Source of the DNA: an uncultured Veillonella sp.
Lineage (GTDB): Bacteria > Bacillota > Negativicutes > Veillonellales > Veillonellaceae
Length of the DNA stretch: 5,938 bases
Assembly: GCA_900552445.1 (NCBI GenBank)
Contig: URZS01000077.1
Span: 1 to 5,938 of the forward strand
Direction: 5' to 3'
Shown here piece by piece: positions 1 to 5,890 of this stretch. The notes under the pieces are model-generated. The model searched no databases. It had not been told where the DNA came from and saw only the letters and a program-made list of their open reading frames with translations. The position numbers and the translations under genes were made by a program. Numbering within the stretch: the first letter of the stretch is position 1; the number at the start of each line of letters is the position of its first letter.

Positions 1-215
1 AAGAATACGGTATTGAACCTGCTGCTGCAGCTGTAGCTGTTGCTGCTGGTCCTGCAGCTGGTGCTGCTGCCGCAGAAGAAAAAACTTCTTTCGACGTAGT
101 ATTGAAGAGCGCTGGTGCAGCTAAACTTCAGGTTGTTAAGGCCGTTAAGGAAGCTTGTGGTCTTGGTTTGAAAGAAGCTAAAGATATTGAAGAATGTTTA
201 AAGTGCTTTAAATGA
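1..215 (+). pseudogene. rplL: Truncated ribosomal protein L7/L12 (or L12-like paralog), 5' end outside window
   Basis: Reading from base 3 gives 70 residues and a TGA at 213-215. The order is that of L7/L12: the end of the N-terminal dimerisation domain (EYGIEP), an Ala-rich flexible hinge (residues about 7-24), then the C-terminal domain with beta-1 (FDVVL), helix 1 ([13 protein letters not shown]) and the conserved [10 protein letters not shown] of helix 2. L7/L12 forms the ribosomal stalk that recruits translation GTPases. A normal protein continues about 34 residues after KEAKD-hydrophobic (rest of helix 2, helix 3, final beta strand ending near VELK). Here only eight residues, EECLKCFK, follow, so about 26 residues are lost. 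In another frame the bases just before the stop read KVL then stop, which resembles the usual PKVLK segment and hints at small indels. The next gene is sdaAB, not the usual rpoB. I infer a decayed or truncated second copy; a short functional paralog or a misassembly is also possible. Family identity is sure; pseudogene status is not. Confidence 0.65.
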
Positions 216-217
216 GT

Positions 218-244
218 TTTGTTTGTCCATTCTGGACAAACAAA
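218..244 (+). terminator. Perfect 11-bp hairpin after the L7/L12 fragment, possible weak terminator
   Basis: The arms 218-228 (TTTGTTTGTCC) and 234-244 (GGACAAACAAA) are exact reverse complements around the five-base loop ATTCT, starting three bases after the stop codon. A G-T pair at 217/245 could extend it. The position is that of a terminator, but no T-run follows the right arm on either strand, so it may be only a 3'-end stabilising hairpin or a factor-assisted terminator. The hairpin is certain as a sequence feature; its function is inferred. Confidence 0.5.
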
Positions 245-253
245 GATGCCCTT

Positions 254-271
254 AATGTGCATATGGACATT
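254..271. promoter_or_regulatory. 18-bp near-palindrome overlapping the sdaAB -35, candidate operator
   Basis: AATGTGCATATGGACATT is symmetric around 262/263 with eight of nine base pairs matching; the only break is G259 against G266. It covers the -35 hexamer at 264-269. A dyad of this length on a -35 box is the typical footprint of a dimeric repressor. No regulator gene is in the window and I cannot name the protein. The symmetry is seen; the operator role is inferred. Confidence 0.4.
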
Positions 272-293
272 GGTCTATATTGATTGTTATACT
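264..293 (+). promoter_or_regulatory. Sigma-70/SigA-type promoter of sdaAB-sdaAA
   Basis: The -35 TGGACA (264-269) matches TTGACA at five of six positions. The -10 TATACT (288-293) matches TATAAT at five of six and carries an extended TGT at 285-287. The spacer is 18 bp. Transcription would begin near 299-301, giving a leader of about 45 bases before the sdaAB ATG at 346. It lies between the L7/L12 fragment and the serine dehydratase pair, where a promoter is expected. Confidence 0.75.
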
Positions 294-345
294 ATAGGTA
301 AAGTAAGAATTTTCTCACATTATTTATGTGTATATAGAGGCGTGT

Positions 346-1008
346 ATGAATAGTATTTTTGATATTATAGGGCCTGTTATGATTGGTCCGTCTAGTTCGC
401 ATACAGCGGGAGCTGCGCGGCTAGGTAAGATGGCGCGGTGTATTTTCCGGTCCACTCCTAAAAAGGTAGATTTAACTTTATATGGTTCTTTTGCTAAGAC
501 CTATAAAGGTCATGGTACAGATCGTGCTTTGATAGGCGGTTTATTAGGTTATAAAGAGGATGATACGAATATTCGTATCGCTCATGATTTAGCACAAAAA
601 GAGGGGATGGAATATACTTTCATCGAGTCTCCATTAGATGTTGGTCATCCTAACGTGGTTCGTTTTGATATGTATGATGACCATAATCGTCATATGACTG
701 TTATCGGTAGATCTCTCGGTGGTGGTCAAATTATGATTACTGAAGTGGATGGCAATGATATGTCTATCACAGGTGATGAGTTCACTCTCGTCGTATTCCA
801 CGAGGATCGCCCTGGTGCGATTTCTCTTATCAGCCAAGCCTTGAGTGAGTCCGATATTAATATTGCAACGATGCGCGTATTCCGTAAGGGTAAGCACAAG
901 GATGCAGTGATGGTCATTACTACCGATTCGGTGGTAAATCCCATTACAGTTCAGTTTATGCGCGAGTGTCCAGGCATTCAAGATGTGATGACCTTTGAAG
1001 CGTTATAG
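346..1008 (+). CDS. sdaAB: L-serine dehydratase, iron-sulfur-dependent, beta subunit
   Basis: This is the beta subunit of the two-subunit [4Fe-4S] L-serine dehydratase, which deaminates L-serine to pyruvate and ammonia in the cytoplasm. The 220-residue protein, a normal length for a separate beta chain, opens with the family signature GPSSSHTAG (residues 14-22). The mid region has YGSFAKTYKGHGTDRAL (46-62) and GHPN (100-103). The C-terminus (about 147-220) is an ACT domain with the DRPGAI turn (154-159), a fold that usually binds amino acids and may tune activity. I chose ATG 346 because AGAGG (336-340) sits five bases upstream. A GTG at 328 in the same frame would add six residues (MYIEAC) but has no matching ribosome site. 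The stop lies 11 bases before sdaAA, so the two are co-transcribed and made together. Identification is firm. Confidence 0.95.
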   Translation: MNSIFDIIGPVMIGPSSSHTAGAARLGKMARCIFRSTPKKVDLTLYGSFAKTYKGHGTDRALIGGLLGYKEDDTNIRIAHDLAQKEGMEYTFIESPLDVGHPNVVRFDMYDDHNRHMTVIGRSLGGGQIMITEVDGNDMSITGDEFTLVVFHEDRPGAISLISQALSESDINIATMRVFRKGKHKDAVMVITTDSVVNPITVQFMRECPGIQDVMTFEAL

Positions 1009-1019
1009 GAGGGTGAATA

Positions 1020-1892
1020 ATGAGCTATGCATATGATACAATTGCAGATATTATTCGCCTAGCTGAGGAAAATAACATTTCCTTTGGCGATGTAGTGCTG
1101 CGTTATGAATTAGAAAATTATGACCGCAATGAAGAGGCGGTTATTCGGGAAATTGAGCATCGTTTAGATATTTTTGAAATGTCTATCCAAGATGGTATTG
1201 CCTATACTGATAAAACGGCATCGGGTATGTCCGGTGGTCAGGCGGCACAGCTTGACGGTCAATCTCCACGTTTTATGAGTGAAATTGCGTACAAGGCGAT
1301 GACTTATGCTATTGCTGTAAACGAGGCAAATGCAAAAATGTTCCGCATTGTTGCCTGTCCAACAGCTGGGTCTTGCGGTGTTATGCCTGGTGCTGTGAAA
1401 GCTGTGGCTGATCACTATAAACTAGATAGAGCTACTGTAGTGAAGGGGTTCTTAGCCGCTTCCGGTATTGGTAATGTGGTGGCTAATCGCGCTTGCGTTG
1501 CTGGTGCAGTGGGTGGTTGCCAAGCTGAAATTGGTACAGCTGCATGTATGGCTGCAGGGGCTATCGTAGAAATGATGGGTGGTACGCCGCGTCAGGTGGG
1601 CCATGCCATTGCATTGTGTATGAAAAACTTATTAGGTCTTGCTTGTGATCCTGTGGCGGGTCTCGTAGAGGTGCCATGCGTTAAGCGTAATGGTTTCTAT
1701 GCGGTCCACGCTATTACTGCATCTGAGATGGCTTTGATGAATATTGAAAGCCAAATTCCACCAGATGAGGTTATTGAAGCAATGAATAATATTGGTCGCG
1801 CTATGCCTGCTGCATTGCGTGAAACAAGTGATGGAGGCCTTGCGGTAACACCGACAGGTACAGCTATTGCAGAAAGAGTGCAATCCTTGTAA
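1020..1892 (+). CDS. sdaAA: L-serine dehydratase, iron-sulfur-dependent, alpha subunit
   Basis: This is the catalytic alpha subunit, which holds the oxygen-labile [4Fe-4S] cluster that binds and dehydrates L-serine. It has 290 residues, the usual size. The cluster cysteines are visible with the family spacing C-X41-C-X10-C: Cys167 (in VGGCQAE), Cys209 (ACDP) and Cys220 (VPCVKRN). Other conserved blocks are SGMSGGQA (68-75), CPTAGSCGVMPG (113-124) and GNVVANRACVAGAVGG (151-166). The ATG at 1020 follows AGGAGGG (1007-1013) by six bases; that ribosome site overlaps the sdaAB stop codon, so translation of the two subunits is probably coupled. Together they let the cell use serine as a carbon and nitrogen source, typical of anaerobes. 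The last codons form the left arm of an intrinsic terminator. No key residue appears to be missing. Confidence 0.96.
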   Translation: MSYAYDTIADIIRLAEENNISFGDVVLRYELENYDRNEEAVIREIEHRLDIFEMSIQDGIAYTDKTASGMSGGQAAQLDGQSPRFMSEIAYKAMTYAIAVNEANAKMFRIVACPTAGSCGVMPGAVKAVADHYKLDRATVVKGFLAASGIGNVVANRACVAGAVGGCQAEIGTAACMAAGAIVEMMGGTPRQVGHAIALCMKNLLGLACDPVAGLVEVPCVKRNGFYAVHAITASEMALMNIESQIPPDEVIEAMNNIGRAMPAALRETSDGGLAVTPTGTAIAERVQSL

Positions 1893-1907
1893 GGATTGTA
1901 CTTTTTT
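1877..1907 (+). terminator. Intrinsic terminator of sdaAB-sdaAA, overlapping the sdaAA 3' end
   Basis: An 11-bp stem pairs 1877-1887 (AGTGCAATCCT) with 1892-1902 (AGGATTGTACT), with one G-T pair and a TGTA loop, followed by a run of six T (1902-1907). The left arm lies in the last five codons of sdaAA and the stop codon sits in the loop and right arm. This marks the end of the serine dehydratase operon. Confidence 0.85.
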
Positions 1908-1930
1908 CATGCTTTCATTTGTAGTAAAAT
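1904..1930 (+). promoter_or_regulatory. Weak candidate promoter for the cca-PBP unit
   Basis: After the sdaAA terminator the next gene needs its own start. TAAAAT (1925-1930) is a five-of-six -10 match. The best upstream hexamer is TTTTCA (1904-1909, four of six), but the spacer is only 15 bp and it overlaps the terminator T-run. A second -10-like TAGACT (1937-1942) lacks a good -35. The call rests mainly on position. Confidence 0.3.
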
Positions 1931-1950
1931 AAAGGTTAGACTAGTTTAGA

Positions 1951-1956
1951 AAGGAG
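1951..1956 (+). promoter_or_regulatory. Ribosome binding site AAGGAG of the nucleotidyltransferase gene
   Basis: AAGGAG ends five bases before ATG 1962 and eight before ATG 1965. It excludes the in-frame GTG at 1956, which overlaps the site itself. Confidence 0.8.
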
Positions 1957-1961
1957 TGTGC

Positions 1962-3380
1962 ATGATGGAACAAGCAAATCGAATATTGACTGTATTAGAA
2001 GAAGCTGGATATGAAGCTTATATCATTGGCGGAGCAGTGCGCGATATTTTGATGCATCAAAAGCCTCATGACTTTGATATTGTAACGTCTGCACGTCCTG
2101 ATACGGTAATTGAAGTCCTACGCGGTGAAGGTATTCAAACGACAGACTTAGTAGGAAAATCCTTTGGTGTAGTAGTGGCTACATTAGAAGGTAAGCAATA
2201 TGAAATTGCTACGTATCGAACTGAACGATATGGAGCGGATAGTCATCGACCAGAAGAAATCACCTATGCCGATACATTAGAAGAAGATGTATTACGCCGC
2301 GACTTTACTGTCAATGGCATGGCTATGAATCGCTTTGGTGAGGTCATTGACCTTGTAGGTGGACGCCGCGACATCAAACATAAGACCTTGCGTACCATTG
2401 GTGATGCGCAGAAACGTTTTGAAGAGGATGCATTGCGTCTCTTTAGAGCTTGTCGCTTTGTGGCAAAGCTAGACTTCTTGCCTAGCAAAGATTTATTAGA
2501 AGCTATGCCTAAGGCTTTTCATCGTGTCTCTGGATTATCCTTAGAGCGCGTTCGAAATGAAATAGATCGTCTCATGCTTGAGCCAGCGGTGGCTAAAGGA
2601 TTAGATGTATTGGTGCAATCACGCTTGGCAGAATGTTCATGTCGAGTAGTTGAAAACGGCGTGGCTCGAGAGGTTCCTATTCTGCCTGAGCTATATCACC
2701 TTGTGAATTTACCGCAAGAAAAAGACTTTCACCAGTTCGATGGCTGGTATCATACATTAGCCGTTGTATCTAATACGGAGCCTGATTTGACGTTACGATG
2801 GGGTGCATTACTACATGATGTTGCGAAGGGCATGCCTACGGTGCGTGCTGTGGTGAATGGTCGCCTCACAGATCGTGGTCATGATACCTTAGGGGCTGAA
2901 ATGGCAGAAACCTTACTTACTCGTTTAGGGTATCCGAAATCATTTGTGAAACGTGTGGCATGGATTGTAAAAAATCATATGCGTTTCCATTATTTTGTAC
3001 AAAATGGCGATGCGAACGAGAAAAAATGGCTTCGTAAAGAGGCTCGTAGTGGTGAGTTTCGGGACAGCCAAATCATGCGAACTGCATGGGAGCAATTAGC
3101 CAAGGTTTGTGCTGCCGATGTATTAGGTTGTGGGAAGCCTTATGCATCAACTGATGGAACGTTAGCCTTTGGAGAATGTATGGCAGATCTTAGTTTGGAA
3201 ATGCCTGTACACACAAAGGATTTGAGGTATGATAAAAGGGTTCTTGAACTCGCAGGGAATCAAGTAGGGGAAGGATTGCAATATTTATTAGGTCAGGTAC
3301 AAAATGGAGTAATCCCTAATGAACCAGATGCGCTATATGATGCATTAGACCATAAGTTACGCCGTCCAGTGGAGAAATGA
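1962..3380 (+). CDS. cca: CCA tRNA nucleotidyltransferase with HD domain (class II)
   Basis: This is a class II nucleotidyltransferase that adds or repairs the 3'-terminal CCA of tRNAs in the cytoplasm, needed before aminoacylation. The protein has 472 residues. The head carries GGAVRD (23-28) and the metal-binding DFD pair Asp37/Asp39, followed by the RRDFTVNG motif (112-119), DLVGGRRDI (130-138) and the nucleotide-selecting EDALR (155-159) before FRACRF. The middle is an HD phosphohydrolase-type domain with His264, His285-Asp286 (HDVAKG), His307, His339 and probably Asp386, so its metal site looks intact. Such domains in this family can have phosphatase or phosphodiesterase activity. A poly(A) polymerase or an A-adding-only enzyme is the main alternative, since the families share the same core; the EDALR form favours CCA addition. 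ATG 1962 was chosen from AAGGAG at 1951-1956; ATG 1965 is also possible. Its stop overlaps the next gene's start. Confidence 0.88.
   Translation: MMEQANRILTVLEEAGYEAYIIGGAVRDILMHQKPHDFDIVTSARPDTVIEVLRGEGIQTTDLVGKSFGVVVATLEGKQYEIATYRTERYGADSHRPEEITYADTLEEDVLRRDFTVNGMAMNRFGEVIDLVGGRRDIKHKTLRTIGDAQKRFEEDALRLFRACRFVAKLDFLPSKDLLEAMPKAFHRVSGLSLERVRNEIDRLMLEPAVAKGLDVLVQSRLAECSCRVVENGVAREVPILPELYHLVNLPQEKDFHQFDGWYHTLAVVSNTEPDLTLRWGALLHDVAKGMPTVRAVVNGRLTDRGHDTLGAEMAETLLTRLGYPKSFVKRVAWIVKNHMRFHYFVQNGDANEKKWLRKEARSGEFRDSQIMRTAWEQLAKVCAADVLGCGKPYASTDGTLAFGECMADLSLEMPVHTKDLRYDKRVLELAGNQVGEGLQYLLGQVQNGVIPNEPDALYDALDHKLRRPVEK
3371..3375 (+). promoter_or_regulatory. Ribosome binding site GGAGA inside the cca 3' end
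   Basis: GGAGA lies in the last cca codons. It is one base from ATG 3377, too close to work, and four from ATG 3380. It therefore favours the second of the two tandem ATG codons and supports translation coupled to termination of cca. Confidence 0.55.
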
Positions 3381-5347
3381 TGAATTTACTAAATAAAGCG
3401 TTGCTACGCATGAGTGGATGGAGCCGCACCACCTGGTGTCTCGCCGTTCTCATGACCGTTGCTTTCGTCCTCATCGGGCGCTTAGCACAGTTGCAGGTCT
3501 TTGATACCTTTGACCTAGAAAAGAAAAATTTATTACAAGTACAGGTGGATAGAAAGCTACAATCACCGCGCGGCACAATTTACGACCGCAATGGCAAGCC
3601 GCTGGCGATGAGCGTAGTTACAAAATCTTTATATGCGGACCCTAAGATGATTAAACAATCTCCTCAAGAGATTGCAGAACTTATCTCGCCGTATGTAACG
3701 ATGTCAAAAGAGAATATTGTAAAAGCATTACAAGAGGATACGGCTTTTGTATGGCTAAATCGCATGATGGATGCCGATAAATCTAAAGCAGTTCAACAAG
3801 TTATTAAGGATAATCACATTGTAGGGCTCAACTTTGTGGAAGAGTCTAAGCGCTACTATCCAAATGGCGTACTAGCGGCTCAAGTGTTAGGCTTTGTTGG
3901 CACCGATGATAAGGGTCTTGATGGCCTTGAAATGGTTCTTGATGATGAATTAAAAGGCGGTGTGCAACAAGAAATCGTCGCTACAGATAACAAAGGTAAT
4001 GCGATTTTTGGGTCTGTATTGTCTAAATTCTTGCCAGATAAGGGTAAAAGTGTAACCTTAACAATTGATGCAACCATTCAATTTATTGCGGAACGTGCTC
4101 TTGATAAAGCGATGGCAGATACGGGCGCGAAACATGCGAGCGTTATCGTAATGGATCCAAAAACTGGTGAAATTCTCGCTATGGCAAATCGTCCAAGCTA
4201 CGATCCTAATAACTACAATCAAAGTGGTGAAGAGGCTTTCAAAAATATTGCGGTTACCAATTTATATGAACCAGGCTCTACATTCAAACCTATCATTGCA
4301 TCTGCAGCTCTTGCAGCAGGCAAATGGAAGTTAGACACTGTGTATAACGATAAAGGGGCCTTCGCTGCCAATGGACATATCATTAGAAACTGGAATGGTG
4401 AGGGATATGGTCCTGTTCGTTTGCTAGATATTTTGAAGTACTCTATTAATACTGGTATGGCTGAAATTGGTACATTAACAGGTGCAGATATTCTCTCGAA
4501 ATATGTACGTGATTATGGCTTTGGTTCTGAAACAGGTATTGAATTGCCTGGTGAAGGAGCAGGTATTTTGTATAATCCAGAGGATATGAGTAAGCTAGAC
4601 GTGGCAACCATGTCTATCGGTCAAGGTATTGCGGTTACACCATTACAAATGGTTCGCGCCTTTGGTGCACTTTCTAATGGTGGGGCTATGATGAAACCAC
4701 ATATCATCAAGTCTTATAGTAACTCTCAAGGCGATGTAACAAGTACGACTGAAACATCTGTTGTGGGACAACCAGTTCCGGCGGAAACCGCTAAAACCAT
4801 TGTAGATATTCTAGAAAAAGAAGTATCCGAAGGTGGCGGTACAAAAGCGATGGTAGAAGGTTATCACTTCGGCGGTAAAACTGGTACGGCGCAAAAACTA
4901 GATACCAAACATGGCGGTTATCTCGACGGACAATACATTGCGTCCTTTATTGGCTTTGGCCCTGTAGAGGATCCCAAATTTGTAGTTCTTGTCGTTATTG
5001 ATGACCCACAAAAGGGTTCTTTTTATGGTAGTCAAATTGCAGCCCCTGTATTTAAGGACATCGTATCTCAGCTTGTACGGTATTACCAAATGAGTCCGTA
5101 TGTTAAAGAAAGTACACCAGTAGCTGTTAAAGCTGCTAATACATTACCTGAACCAAAACCGGGAAGTGATGGTTCTGTTACATTGCCTAACTTTACTGGT
5201 TTTACCTATGGTGAAGTACGTGATTGGTTACATAAGGCGGGACTTGCCTTTAAACCGGATGGAACTGGTACGGCTACATCTCAAGATGAAAGTAGCGGTA
5301 CAACTGTTCAGGCTGGTACAGCAATTACTGTTCATTTCCGTAGATAA
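3380..5347 (+). CDS. Class B penicillin-binding protein, SpoVD/FtsI (PBP2B) type, with one PASTA domain
   Basis: This is a membrane-anchored peptidoglycan D,D-transpeptidase acting outside the cytoplasmic membrane, of the type that cross-links septal or spore-cortex wall. It has 655 residues from ATG 3380 (656 from ATG 3377). A short basic cytoplasmic tail precedes one membrane helix (about 19-40). The dimerisation domain begins with RGTIYDRNG (64-72). The transpeptidase domain has all three catalytic motifs: STFK (nucleophile Ser300, Lys303), SIN (355-357) and KTG (500-502). The C-terminus (about 599-655), starting VTLPNFTG, is one PASTA domain, which in related proteins senses uncross-linked wall or beta-lactams. 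The start overlaps the cca stop (ATGATG over TGA), so both come from one mRNA. A septal PBP usually sits in the division/cell wall (dcw) cluster; here the neighbours are cca and a folD-like gene, so it may be a second copy or a moved one. FtsI versus SpoVD cannot be decided from sequence alone, so no symbol is given. Confidence 0.9.
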   Translation: MNLLNKALLRMSGWSRTTWCLAVLMTVAFVLIGRLAQLQVFDTFDLEKKNLLQVQVDRKLQSPRGTIYDRNGKPLAMSVVTKSLYADPKMIKQSPQEIAELISPYVTMSKENIVKALQEDTAFVWLNRMMDADKSKAVQQVIKDNHIVGLNFVEESKRYYPNGVLAAQVLGFVGTDDKGLDGLEMVLDDELKGGVQQEIVATDNKGNAIFGSVLSKFLPDKGKSVTLTIDATIQFIAERALDKAMADTGAKHASVIVMDPKTGEILAMANRPSYDPNNYNQSGEEAFKNIAVTNLYEPGSTFKPIIASAALAAGKWKLDTVYNDKGAFAANGHIIRNWNGEGYGPVRLLDILKYSINTGMAEIGTLTGADILSKYVRDYGFGSETGIELPGEGAGILYNPEDMSKLDVATMSIGQGIAVTPLQMVRAFGALSNGGAMMKPHIIKSYSNSQGDVTSTTETSVVGQPVPAETAKTIVDILEKEVSEGGGTKAMVEGYHFGGKTGTAQKLDTKHGGYLDGQYIASFIGFGPVEDPKFVVLVVIDDPQKGSFYGSQIAAPVFKDIVSQLVRYYQMSPYVKESTPVAVKAANTLPEPKPGSDGSVTLPNFTGFTYGEVRDWLHKAGLAFKPDGTGTATSQDESSGTTVQAGTAITVHFRR

Positions 5348-5357
5348 AACGAATTCG

Positions 5358-5379
5358 GTCATAATTAGAAATTATAGAC
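5358..5379. repeat. Imperfect inverted repeat over the -35 region of the folD-side promoter
   Basis: GTCATAATT (5358-5366) pairs with AATTATAGAC (5370-5379) with one bulged A (5376) and a three-base AGA centre. It overlaps the putative -35. It could be a regulator site or an A/T-rich coincidence; the evidence is symmetry alone. Confidence 0.3.
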
Positions 5380-5394
5380 AGTTCGTTATATAAT
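5366..5394 (+). promoter_or_regulatory. Candidate promoter with perfect TATAAT upstream of the folD-like gene
   Basis: TATAAT (5389-5394) is an exact -10 consensus. A four-of-six -35, TAGAAA (5366-5371), lies 17 bp upstream. Transcription would start near 5401, only about eight bases before the hairpin at 5409-5430, giving a leader of about 65 bases before the ATG at 5466. A hairpin so close to the start would become a 5' leader structure, or act as terminator only for transcripts arriving from the PBP gene. A/T-rich spacers can give a chance TATAAT. Confidence 0.5.
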
Positions 5395-5408
5395 AGAATA
5401 AGAGACTT

Positions 5409-5437
5409 AGGTGCCTCTCCGGAGGCACCTTATTTTA
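5409..5437 (+). terminator. Intrinsic terminator after the PBP gene
   Basis: AGGTGCCTC (5409-5417) and GAGGCACCT (5422-5430) form a perfect G/C-rich nine-base stem around a TCCG loop. With its closing C-G pair this matches the very stable UNCG tetraloop class. TATTTTA follows. It is placed 62 bases after the PBP stop and before the folD-like gene, as expected for the end of the cca-PBP unit. Confidence 0.85.
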
Positions 5438-5465
5438 TAGATAGTTTTAATGAATGGAGATACAC

Positions 5466-5888
5466 ATGATCGAATTACGCGGTAAAGCAGTAGCAGATGC
5501 TCACAAGGCGATTTTACAAGAAAAAGTTGCAGCAATAGGGGACTCTGTAATTACTATGGCAGTATTACTCGTTGGTGAAGACCACGGCGCTCATATGTAT
5601 GCTACATTTATGGAAAAGACTGCAAAAAACTTTGGCTATGGCTTTGTATTAAAACAATTACCTGAAACGGCTACACAGGATGAAGTGGTGGCAGCATTGC
5701 AAGAATTAAATAATGATGCGGCTGTTCATGGAATTTTACCGTTAATGCCGATGCCTAAACACATTGATACTGAGGCTCTTATCGATATGCTAGATCCTAA
5801 AAAAGATATCGATGGTTTAACTACGTATAATATTGGCCTTGTAACTGCAGGCAAAGGGGGATTTGCTCCTTGTACAGCAGTTACAAGG
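5466..5888 (+). CDS. folD: FolD-family methylenetetrahydrofolate dehydrogenase/cyclohydrolase-like protein, 3' end missing
   Basis: FolD interconverts 5,10-methylene-, methenyl- and 10-formyl-tetrahydrofolate in the cytoplasm, feeding purine and formyl-Met synthesis. The 141 genuine codons cover the N-terminal catalytic domain: LRGKAVA (4-10), VLLVGED (33-39), Tyr45 of the folate site, GIL..MPMP (89-97), KDIDG (113-117, conserved Asp116) and the PCT signature (135-137). Full-length members have about 280-300 residues, so the Rossmann NAD(P)-binding half is missing because the contig stops. The oddity is in the active site: the catalytic Lys of Y-x3-K is Met49, and the Gln of the usual VQLPLP segment is Leu93 (PLMPMP). 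In the bifunctional family the Lys is needed for cyclohydrolase activity, so this may be a dehydrogenase-only or repurposed paralog. The start is ATG 5466, five bases after GGAGA (5456-5460). The frame runs on through 5938, but residues after Arg141 are adapter translation and must not be annotated. Confidence 0.85.
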
Positions 5889-5890
5889 AG
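5866..5890. repeat. Nine-base inverted repeat at the contig/adapter junction
   Basis: CTCCTTGTA (5866-5874) and TACAAGGAG (5882-5890) are exact reverse complements around CAGCAGT. The last two bases of the right arm belong to the adapter. It may be chance or a fold-back artefact of library preparation. Confidence 0.4.

Noticed and set aside
11..74. GCTGCTGCAG-rich repeat at the left edge, looking like a simple-sequence tandem repeat
   Set aside because: It is the Ala-rich hinge of L7/L12 in frame; codon repetition for Ala explains it.
328..345. GTG start at 328 adding MYIEAC to the serine dehydratase beta subunit
   Set aside because: No ribosome site precedes it, while AGAGG is well placed before ATG 346, and the family begins close to the GPSSSHTAG motif as it does from ATG 346.
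296..345. Riboswitch or attenuator in the sdaAB leader
   Set aside because: From the predicted start the leader is about 45 bases, A/T-rich and without a stable paired structure or T-run.
634..981. Minus-strand open frame opposite sdaAB
   Set aside because: It lies wholly opposite a well-conserved gene, shows no recognisable domain and has no upstream promoter or ribosome site. The other minus-strand frames in the window are rejected on the same grounds.
5166..5393. 75-residue + strand open frame overlapping the 3' end of the PBP gene
   Set aside because: It runs in a different frame across the PASTA domain and ends in the promoter-like spacer. It has no ribosome site and its composition is that of an off-frame shadow.
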